64,000 bases of DNA. It comes from Arcobacter arenosus. GTDB taxonomy: Bacteria > Campylobacterota > Campylobacteria > Campylobacterales > Arcobacteraceae. Under the pieces are notes generated by a model. The model was not told where the DNA came from and did no database searches. It saw only the letters and a program-made list of their open reading frames with translations. Of the stretch, positions 34,565 to 43,113 are shown piece by piece (the first letter of the stretch is position 1; the number at the start of each line of letters is the position of its first letter). The position numbers and the translations under genes were made by a program. The stretch is taken from the NCBI RefSeq assembly GCF_005771535.1, contig NZ_VANU01000001.1, forward strand, positions 496,001-560,000, given 5' to 3'.

Positions 34565-37291
34565 TTAATTTAATACTTCTTCACATCTTGAACAAAGTTC
34601 TTCTTCACTTTTTGAAGTAAACTTCCAACATCTAGGGCACTTAGCATCTTTTGCACGTGCAACAGTGAATTTAACATCTTCAATTTCAAAACTTGCTAAA
34701 ACATCTTCTTGCGCTTCACTTGTAATAGAACTAACCAAGAACCAATCTTCAGCTTCAACTCTTTCTAAATCTAAGATATCTTTTGAAGTAGTATAAATTT
34801 CTAACTCTAAAGTTGATTTAATAACTTTTTCTTTTTTAAGTGTATCAATAGCTTCACTAAACTTTTCTTTAGCTAATAATAAAATCTCTTCATTAAGATT
34901 GCTTTCAACTTCAGGAAGTTCAACCCTATCAAAATCAAAGATATCTTTTGCCTCACCTTTTATAAATGATGGAGCATATTCAATCAATTCATCCATTGTA
35001 TAAGTTAATATACATGCAATAGTTGAGATTAATTTTTTAAGGATAATTGCCATTGCACTTTGAGATGCAATTCTATGAATATCATTTTTATCATCACAAT
35101 ATAATCTATCTTTACATACATCTAAATAGATACCTGATAAATCAACAACTAAGAAGTTATTTAATTTATTTAAACCTTTAGAATATTCATAAATAGAAAA
35201 TGCTGCTTCAATCTCATCAAATGTTTTTTTAGCTTTATTTAAAACCCACTTATCTAGTGGTCCCATTTTATCAATTGCTACAATCTCTTCAAGGTCACTA
35301 ACATTTGCAAGTAAAAATCTTGCTGTATTTCTAATCTTTCTATAAAGCTCAGCATTTTGTTTTAAGATATTATCAGAAATTTTTAAATCTGATTGATAAT
35401 CACTCATTGCAACCCATAATCTTAAAATTTCACTTCCATACTGCTTCATAACTTTTTCAGGTGCAACAACATTACCTTTAGATTTAGACATTTTTTCACC
35501 CTTTTCATCAACAGTGAATCCATGTGTTAAAATCGATTTATAAGGTGCTATTTCAGAAGAAGCTAGAGTTGTTAAAAGTGAAGATTGGAACCAACCTCTG
35601 TGTTGGTCACTTCCTTCTAAATACATATCAGCTGGGAATGTACCTGCATCATAATTTCTACTTCTTAAAACAGCATTTTGAGTTGAACCAGAATCAAACC
35701 ATACATCTAAGATATCCATTGTTTTTTCTAGATCATCAGGGTTTAATCCACTTCCTGGATATAATAATTCAGAAATCTCTAAATCATACCAAGCATCACA
35801 ACCTTTTTGTTCAAAAATCATTGCAGTATAGTTTAATACTTTTTCATCAAAAATGATTTCATCAGTCTTTTTATTTCTAAAAAATGCAATAGGCACACCC
35901 CAGTCTCTTTGTCTTGAGATACACCAATCAGGACGTCCTTCTAACATAGATTTTAATCTATTTCTTCCCCACTCTGGGTAGAAAGTTAAATTATTTACTA
36001 CATCTAAGGCATTTTGTCTTAATGTTTTGTTTTGCTCACCATACTCATCATCAATAGAGATAAACCATTGTTTAGTTGCTCTAAAAATAATTGGTTTATG
36101 AGTTCTCCAACAATGTGGATATGAGTGTCTAATATCAACATGTTTTAATAAAGCTTCACCTAACTCTTCTAAAATCATTGTATTTGCTTTAAATACATGA
36201 ACACCTAAATATTTATCAGTATCATTAAATAGTTTTTCTCTAACAATAGTTTCATCATATTTACCTTCAGCATCAACAGGCATTAATACATCAAGTCCAT
36301 ATCTTAAACCTACTTTATAGTCATCCTCACCATGACCAGGAGCTGTATGAACGGCACCTGTACCAGCATCCATTTCAACATGTTCACCTAAAATGATTTT
36401 TGATTCTCTTCCATTTAAAGGATTAATTGCATGAGTGCCTTCTAATTCTTTTGGATTAACTGATTCTACTATTTCACCAGAAATTACTTCTTGCTCAACT
36501 AAAGAGTTATAAAGTTTACGTGCAACGATAAATTTATCTGAAGTTAATACATATTCCTCTTCACCATTTAAAGCAATACCTGTATTTGCAGGTAGTGTCC
36601 AAGGAGTTGTTGTCCAAATAATTACGCTTGCATCTAACTTTTCATGTTTAAATGCAACAAAAATAGATGGAGAAGTTTTATCTTCATATTCAACTTCAGC
36701 TTCAGCTAGTGCAGTTTGAGCTGCCCATGACCAATAAACAGGTTTACTTCTTTGAACTAATAAACCTTGTTTTGCAATTGCACAAAGTTCTCTATAAATA
36801 TTTGCTTCAAATTTAAAATCCATTGTAAGGTATGGATTATCCCAGTCACCTGTTACACCAAGTTTTTTAAACTCATCTCTTTGAATATCAATAAATCTAG
36901 AAGCATGAGCTCTACATAACTCTCTAATTTTTGATTTAGGAAGTTCTTTTTTCTTTGTCGACCCAATTTTCTCTTCAACTTTTTGTTCAATTGGAAGACC
37001 ATGACAATCCCAACCTGGAACATATCTAACTGATTTACCATTAAAATAGTGGTATTTAACAATTATATCTTTTAAGATTTTATTTAATGCATGTCCAATA
37101 TGAATATGACCATTTGCATATGGAGGACCATCATGAAGTGTAAAAGAGTCTTTCCCTTTTCTATTATCTTTCATTCTGTCGTAAACTTTATTTTCATCCC
37201 AAAGCTCGTATCTCTTTGGCTCATTCTGAGGTAAATTCCCTCTCATTGGGAATTTTGTATTTGGTAATAGTAAACTATCTTTGTAATCCAT
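34565..37291 (-). CDS. ileS: Isoleucyl-tRNA synthetase
   Basis: A 908-residue class Ia synthetase that charges tRNA-Ile. The HIGH-type motif is [15 protein letters not shown], the KMSKS loop is [11 protein letters not shown], the editing-domain motif is [15 protein letters not shown], and a C-terminal zinc site is formed by CPRCWKF and CSRCEEV. Full family length. It is the first gene of a minus-strand series leading to murE, and is divergent from mqo across a 338-bp region. Confidence 0.97.
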   Translation of the reverse strand: MDYKDSLLLPNTKFPMRGNLPQNEPKRYELWDENKVYDRMKDNRKGKDSFTLHDGPPYANGHIHIGHALNKILKDIIVKYHYFNGKSVRYVPGWDCHGLPIEQKVEEKIGSTKKKELPKSKIRELCRAHASRFIDIQRDEFKKLGVTGDWDNPYLTMDFKFEANIYRELCAIAKQGLLVQRSKPVYWSWAAQTALAEAEVEYEDKTSPSIFVAFKHEKLDASVIIWTTTPWTLPANTGIALNGEEEYVLTSDKFIVARKLYNSLVEQEVISGEIVESVNPKELEGTHAINPLNGRESKIILGEHVEMDAGTGAVHTAPGHGEDDYKVGLRYGLDVLMPVDAEGKYDETIVREKLFNDTDKYLGVHVFKANTMILEELGEALLKHVDIRHSYPHCWRTHKPIIFRATKQWFISIDDEYGEQNKTLRQNALDVVNNLTFYPEWGRNRLKSMLEGRPDWCISRQRDWGVPIAFFRNKKTDEIIFDEKVLNYTAMIFEQKGCDAWYDLEISELLYPGSGLNPDDLEKTMDILDVWFDSGSTQNAVLRSRNYDAGTFPADMYLEGSDQHRGWFQSSLLTTLASSEIAPYKSILTHGFTVDEKGEKMSKSKGNVVAPEKVMKQYGSEILRLWVAMSDYQSDLKISDNILKQNAELYRKIRNTARFLLANVSDLEEIVAIDKMGPLDKWVLNKAKKTFDEIEAAFSIYEYSKGLNKLNNFLVVDLSGIYLDVCKDRLYCDDKNDIHRIASQSAMAIILKKLISTIACILTYTMDELIEYAPSFIKGEAKDIFDFDRVELPEVESNLNEEILLLAKEKFSEAIDTLKKEKVIKSTLELEIYTTSKDILDLERVEAEDWFLVSSITSEAQEDVLASFEIEDVKFTVARAKDAKCPRCWKFTSKSEEELCSRCEEVLN

Positions 37292-37629
37292 TATTTAATA
37301 CCTTAAATTGTATTTTGTTCTTAATTCTATAAATCGCAGATTATATCTAATAGTTAGTTAAGTTAAGTTTATAAAGTTTTATACTCAAAACTTTATAGCC
37401 ATGTACAAAAATTGTACAAAATAAAAATTAATGTTAAAATATACATAAAATTGTTTCATTTGTACACATATTGTGTATAAGTTTAATTGAGGAAAAATGA
37501 ACAAAATGTTACTATAACGCATAATTTTAGCATTAAAAGAAAATTGAATTAACCTTCTTAGTAAAATTACTCGATATTCTGCTAAAATCATCTTTGAAAT
37601 CAAAAATATGTACAACAGGGACGGTATAG
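37292..37629. promoter_or_regulatory. Divergent ileS/mqo control region with TGTACA palindromes
   Basis: The region holds a 17-bp palindrome TGTACAA-AAA-TTGTACA (37402-37418), a related perfect palindrome TACACA-TAT-TGTGTA (37463-37477) and a half-site TGTACAA (37609-37615) just before mqo. A TAAAAT -10-like box (GCTAAAATC near 37581) could serve mqo. Apart from these sites and AT-rich promoter DNA I see no gene. The same palindrome recurs between the actP operons, suggesting a shared regulator. Confidence 0.6.
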
Positions 37630-38988
37630 ATGGATACTAAACATTATGAAGTAGTTATTGTAGGTGGTGGTATTTCAGGTGCTGCTTTATTCTATGAACT
37701 AGCAAGATATACAGATGCAAAAAGTATTTGTATGTTAGAAAAATATGAAGATTTAGCAACTTTGAATTCAAAAGGGACTAGTAATTCTCAAACAATTCAC
37801 GTTGGTGATATTGAGACTAACTATACACTTGACAAAGCAAAAATTACAAAAAGAACAGCAAATATGATTGTTAAGTTTAACTTAATGAGAGGGTTACAAG
37901 ATAAAATTATGTTTGCTCATCAAAAAATGGCATTAGGTGTTGGGGATAAAGAAGTTGAATTTATTAAAAATAGATATGAAGAATTTAAAGAACTTTTCCC
38001 TTATTTAGAATTATGGGATAAAGAGAAATTAAGAGAACTTGAGCCAAAACTTGTTTATGCAGATAAAGAGCAAACAAAAGATAGACCTGAACCAATCATT
38101 GCAATGGGAACACAAAGTGAATATACTACTGTTGACTTTGGTGCAATGACAAAAGAGTTAGCAAAAGCTGCACAAGAAGAAGAAGCAAAAACTGATATTT
38201 TTTATAATGCAGAAGTTGAAGAGATAGAAAGAGTTAATGGTAAATTTAAATTAACTACTACTAGTGGTTCAGTATTCACTGCTGATTTTGTTGTTGTAAA
38301 TGCTGGAGCACATTCATTATACTTAGCTCATAAAATGGGTTATGGTAAACATATGGGTTCTTTATCAATGGCAGGATCATTTTATATTACAAGTGGTGAA
38401 TTTTTAAATGGTAAAGTATATATGGTACAAAATCCAAAATTACCATTTGCTGCATTACACGGTGACCCTGATATTCTTTGTGATGGTAAAACTAGATTTG
38501 GACCTACAGCTTTAGCTTTATTAGTTCTTGAAAGATATAAAGGTATTTTTAAATCTTTTGGTCAATGTTTAAAAACAATGAATATCGATGGAAATACAAT
38601 TAAAATTTTCTGGGATTTATTAAAAGATTCAGATATTAGAAATTATGTATTTAGAAACTTCTTATTTGAAGTTCCTGGAATAAACAAAAAACTATTTGTA
38701 AAAGATGCTAGAAAAATTGTTCCATCTCTAAGTGTAGATGATATTGAATATGCAAAAGGATTTGGAGGAGTTAGACCACAAGTTCTTAATAAAGATGAAC
38801 AAAAACTAATGCTTGGTGAAGCATCAATTAACCCAGGTGATGGAATTTTATTTAATATGACACCATCTCCAGGAGCAACATCATGTTTAGGAAATGCAGA
38901 AAGAGATATTAAACACGTTTGCGAACATTTAAATTTAACATTTGATGAAAAGAAATTTAAAGAAGAATTAACAGACGATCAAGAATAA
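37630..38988 (+). CDS. mqo: Malate:quinone oxidoreductase
   Basis: A 452-residue peripheral membrane FAD enzyme that oxidises malate to oxaloacetate and passes electrons to quinone. Visible: FAD motif VVIVGGGISGAALFYELARY, then TSNSQTIHVGDIETNYTLDKA, VVNAGAHSLYLAHKMGYG and the C-terminal FGGVRPQVLN and SPGATSCLGNAERD. It belongs to the shorter Mqo group found in Campylobacterota. A hairpin just after the stop separates it from the pncC-like gene. Confidence 0.93.
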   Translation: MDTKHYEVVIVGGGISGAALFYELARYTDAKSICMLEKYEDLATLNSKGTSNSQTIHVGDIETNYTLDKAKITKRTANMIVKFNLMRGLQDKIMFAHQKMALGVGDKEVEFIKNRYEEFKELFPYLELWDKEKLRELEPKLVYADKEQTKDRPEPIIAMGTQSEYTTVDFGAMTKELAKAAQEEEAKTDIFYNAEVEEIERVNGKFKLTTTSGSVFTADFVVVNAGAHSLYLAHKMGYGKHMGSLSMAGSFYITSGEFLNGKVYMVQNPKLPFAALHGDPDILCDGKTRFGPTALALLVLERYKGIFKSFGQCLKTMNIDGNTIKIFWDLLKDSDIRNYVFRNFLFEVPGINKKLFVKDARKIVPSLSVDDIEYAKGFGGVRPQVLNKDEQKLMLGEASINPGDGILFNMTPSPGATSCLGNAERDIKHVCEHLNLTFDEKKFKEELTDDQE

Positions 38989-38989
38989 T

Positions 38990-39015
38990 ATGTATAAGGA
39001 ATCTTCCTTATACAT
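38990..39015. repeat. Inverted repeat after mqo
   Basis: ATGTATAAGG and CCTTATACAT pair perfectly over 10 bp around a six-base loop. It starts one base after the mqo stop codon. Without a T run it is more likely an mRNA 3'-end stabiliser or a weak terminator than a strong one. Confidence 0.6.
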
Positions 39016-39031
39016 TATATAAAGAGTATAA

Positions 39032-39541
39032 ATGCAAGAATCTCAATTTATGACACAAAAAGAACTTCTATTACTACAAAACCTTCTAAGAGAGAATAAA
39101 AAGACTATAACAACTGCTGAAAGCTGTACAGGTGGATTAGTTGCTTCAATGATTACAGAGATCTCTGGTTCTTCTGATATTTTTAATGGAGCAATAGTTA
39201 GTTATTCAAATAAAATAAAATCACAAGAGCTAAATGTTAAAGAATCAACCTTAGATGAACATGGAGCAGTTAGTATTGAAGTTGTAGATGAGATGTTAGA
39301 GGGTGTAATAAAAAAATTTGATGCAAATTATGCTATAGCAATAAGTGGAATTGCAGGTCCAAATGGAGGAACAAAAAATAAGCCAGTTGGTACTGTTGTA
39401 ATTGGGGTATGTGATGAAAATTTAGAGAAAAATATTGAGATTTGCCACTTTGAAGGAAGTAGAAAAGAGGTGCAAATTCAAAGCGCAAAATACTCTTTGA
39501 AAAAAATTTTAAAATTTTTTCAAAAAACCCTTGACAAATAA
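39032..39541 (+). CDS. pncC: CinA C-terminal-domain protein (PncC-type nicotinamide-nucleotide amidase)
   Basis: A 169-residue stand-alone CinA-C domain, expected to deamidate NMN to NaMN in NAD recycling. Signature elements are ITTAESCTGGLVASMITEISGSSDIFNGAIVSYSN, ending with GIAGPNGGTKNKPVGTVVIGV. The short form, without the N-terminal MoCF-like domain of full CinA, fits PncC. Its last codons contain the -35 box of the tRNA operon promoter. Confidence 0.88.
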   Translation: MQESQFMTQKELLLLQNLLRENKKTITTAESCTGGLVASMITEISGSSDIFNGAIVSYSNKIKSQELNVKESTLDEHGAVSIEVVDEMLEGVIKKFDANYAIAISGIAGPNGGTKNKPVGTVVIGVCDENLEKNIEICHFEGSRKEVQIQSAKYSLKKILKFFQKTLDK

Positions 39542-39559
39542 AAAATAAATCAGTATACT
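39531..39559 (+). promoter_or_regulatory. Strong promoter of the tRNA cluster
   Basis: TTGACA (39531-39536) and TATACT (39554-39559) are separated by exactly 17 bp. The -35 box overlaps the Leu-Asp codons at the very end of the pncC-like gene. A perfect 8-bp leader hairpin (39568-39575/39583-39590) lies between the start site and the first tRNA. Confidence 0.85.
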
Positions 39560-39597
39560 TCCACTCCAATTTAACTAAAGCGGTTAAATTAAAGAGC

Positions 39598-39673
39598 GAC
39601 CCGTTAGCTCAGCTGGTAGAGCATCTCCCTTTTAAGGAGGTGGCCGAAGGTTCGAATCCTTCACGGGTCACCA
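39598..39673 (+). tRNA. tRNA-Lys (TTT)
   Basis: A 76-nt cloverleaf with acceptor GACCCGT/ACGGGTC, anticodon TTT in CTTTTAA, T-loop TTCGAAT and encoded CCA. Identical to the second tRNA-Lys copy at 40107. Confidence 0.97.
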
Positions 39674-39690
39674 TTTTTTATATTGATATT

Positions 39691-39765
39691 GGCCCCTTCA
39701 TCTAGCGGTTAGGATTCATGGTTTTCATCCATGCCACAGGAGTTCGAGTCTCCTAGGGGTCACCA
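39691..39765 (+). tRNA. tRNA-Glu (TTC)
   Basis: A 75-nt cloverleaf, acceptor GGCCCCT/AGGGGTC, anticodon TTC in TTTTCAT, encoded CCA. Repeated exactly at 39916. Confidence 0.97.
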
Positions 39766-39775
39766 TCATATAAAA

Positions 39776-39851
39776 GGTCGATTAGCTCAGTTGGTAGAGC
39801 GCTACCCTTACAAGGTAGATGTCACAAGTTCGAGTCTTGTATCGACCACCA
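39776..39851 (+). tRNA. tRNA-Val (TAC)
   Basis: A 76-nt cloverleaf, acceptor GGTCGAT/ATCGACC, anticodon TAC in CTTACAA, encoded CCA. The T stem is ACAAG/CTTGT, differing from the second copy by one compensated pair. Confidence 0.97.
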
Positions 39852-39915
39852 TGAATTTAAAAAGTGTACTAGATGTACAGTTTTTAAAGAACTAAAAATT
39901 TATTGTCTATTAAAT

Positions 39916-39990
39916 GGCCCCTTCATCTAGCGGTTAGGATTCATGGTTTTCATCCATGCCACAGGAGTTCGAGTCTCCTAGGGGTCACCA
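39916..39990 (+). tRNA. tRNA-Glu (TTC), second copy
   Basis: Same 75-nt sequence as the copy at 39691. It follows a 64-bp spacer containing a TGTAC/GTACA hairpin flanked by A5 and T5 (39859-39885), which may be a processing site or weak terminator. Confidence 0.97.
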
Positions 39991-40005
39991 TTTATGTATA
40001 AGTGT

Positions 40006-40082
40006 GCGGTTGTAGTTTAGTTGGTTAGAATGCCTGCCTGTCACGCAGGAGGTCGCGAGTTCGAGTCTCGTCAACCGCGCCA
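40006..40082 (+). tRNA. tRNA-Asp (GTC)
   Basis: A 77-nt cloverleaf, acceptor GCGGTTG/CAACCGC, anticodon GTC in CTGTCAC, G discriminator and encoded CCA. Repeated at 40272. Confidence 0.97.
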
Positions 40083-40106
40083 CTTTTATATATTTATTTC
40101 ATGAGC

Positions 40107-40182
40107 GACCCGTTAGCTCAGCTGGTAGAGCATCTCCCTTTTAAGGAGGTGGCCGAAGGTTCGAATCCTTCACGGGTCACCA
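40107..40182 (+). tRNA. tRNA-Lys (TTT), second copy
   Basis: Same 76-nt sequence as the copy at 39598, including the preceding GAGC bases, so the duplication extends slightly upstream of the gene. Confidence 0.97.
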
Positions 40183-40183
40183 T

Positions 40184-40259
40184 GGTCGATTAGCTCAGTT
40201 GGTAGAGCGCTACCCTTACAAGGTAGATGTCATAAGTTCGAGTCTTATATCGACCACCA
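40184..40259 (+). tRNA. tRNA-Val (TAC), second copy
   Basis: Differs from the copy at 39776 only in the T stem: ATAAG/CTTAT in place of ACAAG/CTTGT, a C-G pair replaced by T-A. It starts one base after the tRNA-Lys CCA plus a T. Confidence 0.97.
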
Positions 40260-40271
40260 TTCAAAAATGTT

Positions 40272-40348
40272 GCGGTTGTAGTTTAGTTGGTTAGAATGCC
40301 TGCCTGTCACGCAGGAGGTCGCGAGTTCGAGTCTCGTCAACCGCGCCA
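40272..40348 (+). tRNA. tRNA-Asp (GTC), second copy
   Basis: Same 77-nt sequence as the copy at 40006 and the last tRNA of the cluster. No strong terminator hairpin follows; a short T-rich stretch and then a C8 run lie before the sensor kinase promoter. Confidence 0.97.
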
Positions 40349-40375
40349 TTTACTTTTATTTATTTCCCCCCCCTT

Positions 40376-40412
40376 GCAGTTTATATGTTTTTTATTTATA
40401 TTTTGTTATTCT
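40376..40412 (+). promoter_or_regulatory. C8 tract and probable promoter of the sensor kinase operon
   Basis: Eight consecutive C residues (40376-40383) directly precede a TTGCAG (40384-40389), 17-bp spacer, TATATT (40407-40412) promoter-like pair. The kinase ATG is at 40443. In an AT-rich genome a C8 run is conspicuous. Homopolymeric G/C tracts of 8 or more are known contingency sites in Campylobacter, so length variation here could alter kinase transcription. Confidence 0.5.
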
Positions 40413-40442
40413 AATTTAATTATTAATTAGGGCGTTGCAATT

Positions 40443-42026
40443 ATGATTAAGGCAAAATCGTTATATCACTTGATTTTATATAGTATTATTTTTATTGTAA
40501 TACTAACCTCTTCATTTACTTTTATTATTATTGAAAATGCCTTTGATGAGTTCCAAGAAAAAATTGAAATTATAAAAAATGATCATGCTAGTAAGAAAAA
40601 AGAACTTATTAAAGAAGATATAAAAAAAACACTAAAATTTATAGAATATTACCATAAGAAATTTAAAGGTATAAAACCAGAAGAAGAGATTAAAAGTGAT
40701 TTATTAAATGCCATAGAGCTAATGAGAGATACTAAAGATGTAAATGATTATATTTTTGTATATGACTTTGATGGTACCCTACTATACTATCCAATATCAA
40801 ATGTAAAGATTGGTCAAAACCTATATGAATTTACAGATCCCTCAGGTAAAAAAGTTATCAAAGAAATAATTGAAGTTTCACAAAAAAAAGAGGGTGGATT
40901 TGTACAATATATATGGTATAAACCAGTAATAAAAGATGATGCCTTAAAAATATCATATGCCCTTTCATATAAACCTTGGAATTGGACAATAGGTACAGGA
41001 ATTTATCTTGATGAGATTGAAGAGATTGTAAAACAAAAGAAAATTGAATACGATGAAAAAATATCAAACTATATTTTACAAATCTTATCTTTAACAATAA
41101 TGTTAGTTTTATATTCTATATTTATTTATAAAAATGCAACACTATTAATTGTAAACGATGTAAAAGAGATAGGTAAGTATTTTAAAGAAACCCAAACAAA
41201 TGATACTAGAATTAATCAAGATAGGCTTATATTTGGTGAATTTAAAGTAATTGCTAACTATGCCTATGATGCAATGCATAATATAAAAGATAAAACACAT
41301 ATGTTAGAAGATTTAAATAAAAATCTTCAAGAAACAGTTGAACACCAAACAAAAGAATTAACTTATCTAATTGAATCTCAAAAAAAGTTTTTAAAAAACT
41401 CAGTTCATGAGGTAAACACTCCACTAGCAATTATAAGAACAAATATTGACCTTCTTAAAATGCATACTCCAGATAATAAATATATCTCGAATATTGAAAG
41501 TGGTGCAAAAATAATTCAGTATATTTATGATGACCTATCATATTTAATTAAAAAAGATAGAGTTGAGTACCCAAAGGAGTATATTAACTTCTCTGAATAC
41601 TTAAAAGAAAGATTAAACTTTTTTGATGGAATTGCCATTGCAAATGATTTAGAGTTTATTAATAATATTGATGAAGATATTTATATTAAATTTAATAAAA
41701 CAGAACTACAAAGAATAGTTGATAATAATATTTCAAATTCAATAAAATATTCATATGCAAAATCGGGAATTTATATAAGACTGACTTATTTTAATGATGA
41801 GTATGTAGAGTTTAGTGTAAAAACAAATTCTGACAAAATTGAATCAACTGATATGATTTTTGATGATTTTTATAGGGAAAACAATTCTAGAGGTGGCTTT
41901 GGATTAGGATTGAGAATTGTAAAAGAGATATGTGATAAGAATTTAGTTATAATTAATCTGGATTCTAACGATAAATATACAAAATTCACTTATAGGTTTA
42001 AAATAAATGAAGATATTACTTCTTGA
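40443..42026 (+). CDS. Cache-domain sensor histidine kinase
   Basis: A 527-residue membrane kinase. TM1 (about 8-30), a periplasmic single-Cache (sCache_2-like) sensor (about 31-200, with DYIFVYDFDGTLLYYP, GGFVQYIWYKP and WTIGTGIYLDEI), TM2 (about 208-229), then HisKA with phospho-accepting H322 in SVHEVNTPLAI, and an HATPase with RIVDNNISNSIKYS and GGFGLGLRIVKEIC. sCache_2 domains commonly bind small carboxylates, which would suit the neighbouring acetate-type transport genes; the ligand is inferred only. The response regulator gene begins 20 bases before its stop. Confidence 0.92.
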   Translation: MIKAKSLYHLILYSIIFIVILTSSFTFIIIENAFDEFQEKIEIIKNDHASKKKELIKEDIKKTLKFIEYYHKKFKGIKPEEEIKSDLLNAIELMRDTKDVNDYIFVYDFDGTLLYYPISNVKIGQNLYEFTDPSGKKVIKEIIEVSQKKEGGFVQYIWYKPVIKDDALKISYALSYKPWNWTIGTGIYLDEIEEIVKQKKIEYDEKISNYILQILSLTIMLVLYSIFIYKNATLLIVNDVKEIGKYFKETQTNDTRINQDRLIFGEFKVIANYAYDAMHNIKDKTHMLEDLNKNLQETVEHQTKELTYLIESQKKFLKNSVHEVNTPLAIIRTNIDLLKMHTPDNKYISNIESGAKIIQYIYDDLSYLIKKDRVEYPKEYINFSEYLKERLNFFDGIAIANDLEFINNIDEDIYIKFNKTELQRIVDNNISNSIKYSYAKSGIYIRLTYFNDEYVEFSVKTNSDKIESTDMIFDDFYRENNSRGGFGLGLRIVKEICDKNLVIINLDSNDKYTKFTYRFKINEDITS

Positions 42027-42669
42027 AGATGAATTAATGCTTAATAATGCAATTTCAGAGTATCTGAAAAATATTGGGCATATGGTAGAAAGTTTCACAG
42101 ATGGTGAAGATGTTGTTAATACAGTTGACATGAGTTTCGACTTACTTATTCTTGATATTAACGTTCCAAAAAAAGATGGCTTTGAGATACTTCAGGAATT
42201 AAATGAAAAGAAAATTTATATTCCAACTATTTATATTACAGCTTTAAATGATATAGAAGATATTACAAGAGCTTATGACTTAGGTTGTAGAGAATATATA
42301 AAAAAACCTTTCCATTTAGAAGAGCTTGGTATTAAAATCAATCAAATACTTAAAAAAGATCAAAGTAACACTTCTCATATTAGATTTTCTGAAAACTATT
42401 CTTATTCAAAAGATAAGCAAACACTATATTTTAATGGTGAACCACAAACATTAACAAAAAAACAACTAGAAATTATTCATATCTTAGCACTTAATATTAA
42501 TATGATTGTTGACTTTGAAAGATTTAGAATTGACATCTGGAGAGGTGAAAATATTGACAATCCAACAATAAGAGCAGAGATTTCTAGGTTAAAAAAAGCA
42601 TTAAAAGAAGACTTTATCAAAAATATTAGAGGTCTTGGCTATAAAATTGACAGATTTTATTCAGCATAA
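42007..42669 (+). CDS. OmpR/PhoB-family response regulator
   Basis: A 220-residue two-domain regulator. Receiver domain: acidic pair ED at 7-8, phospho-acceptor D50 in LLILDINVPKKDG, and lysine in EYIKKPFH. The C-terminal winged helix (about 135-220) has QTLTKKQLEIIHIL, ISRLKKALKE and the wing IRGLGYKIDRF. It overlaps the kinase gene by 20 bases, so they form a pair. Regulators of this class bind direct repeats with an 11-bp period, exactly what occurs upstream of the next operon and several others here. Confidence 0.94.
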   Translation: MKILLLEDELMLNNAISEYLKNIGHMVESFTDGEDVVNTVDMSFDLLILDINVPKKDGFEILQELNEKKIYIPTIYITALNDIEDITRAYDLGCREYIKKPFHLEELGIKINQILKKDQSNTSHIRFSENYSYSKDKQTLYFNGEPQTLTKKQLEIIHILALNINMIVDFERFRIDIWRGENIDNPTIRAEISRLKKALKEDFIKNIRGLGYKIDRFYSA

Positions 42670-42679
42670 CAAATCCCAC

Positions 42680-42704
42680 AAATAGGCTATTTTAAAGCCT
42701 ATTT
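42680..42704. terminator. Hairpin after the response regulator
   Basis: Perfect 9-bp arms AAATAGGCT / AGCCTATTT around a seven-base loop, 10 bases after the stop. The T tail is only three bases, so termination may be partial. Confidence 0.6.
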
Positions 42705-42780
42705 GCTACTCTATTCCTACGTTTAAAAAAAAATTTCTAAAAAATATATTTATTGCTACGCTTTTGCAACCTTAAGCTAT
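42704..42780 (+). promoter_or_regulatory. 11-bp-phased TGCTAY repeats upstream of the DUF4212/SSS operon
   Basis: Two groups: TGCTAC (42704) and TCCTAC (42715), 11 bp apart; and TGCTAC (42754), TGCAAC (42765), 11 bp apart, then AGCTAT (42775). Ten bp after TGCAAC is a TAAACT (42781-42786) that could act as a -10. This is a less perfect version of the array before pta and probably binds the same regulator. Confidence 0.55.
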
Positions 42781-42846
42781 TAAACTTTCAATGTTGAATG
42801 ACTAAAGAGATTAATCTTTTTAGTGAACTTAAAAAAGGAGTACTAT

Positions 42847-43101
42847 ATGAGTCCAGAAAAAGCTCAGGCTTATTGGAAAGAAAATATTTCAACAATTCTT
42901 AAACTATTAGTAGTTTGGTTTGTTGTTTCGTATGGGTGCGGTATTATATTCATTAATGAATTAAATACTATCGAAATTAGTGGTGTTAAATTAGGATTCT
43001 GGTTTGCACAACAAGGTTCTATCTATGTATTCGTTGCATTAATTTTCGTTTATGTGAAATTAATGAACGGTATTGATGAGAAATACGGCGTTCACGAGTA
43101 A
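42847..43101 (+). CDS. DUF4212 small subunit of a sodium/solute symporter
   Basis: An 84-residue membrane protein with two helices. I chose the ATG at 42847, six bases after AAGGAG; the earlier ATG at 42823 lacks an SD. The pattern YWKENISTILKLLVVWF, GFWFAQQGSIYVFV and MNGIDEKYGVHE is diagnostic for DUF4212, the small partner of VC_2705-type SSS transporters. The symporter follows after 12 bases. Confidence 0.92.
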   Translation: MSPEKAQAYWKENISTILKLLVVWFVVSYGCGIIFINELNTIEISGVKLGFWFAQQGSIYVFVALIFVYVKLMNGIDEKYGVHE

Positions 43102-43113
43102 AAGGGAGTGGGA

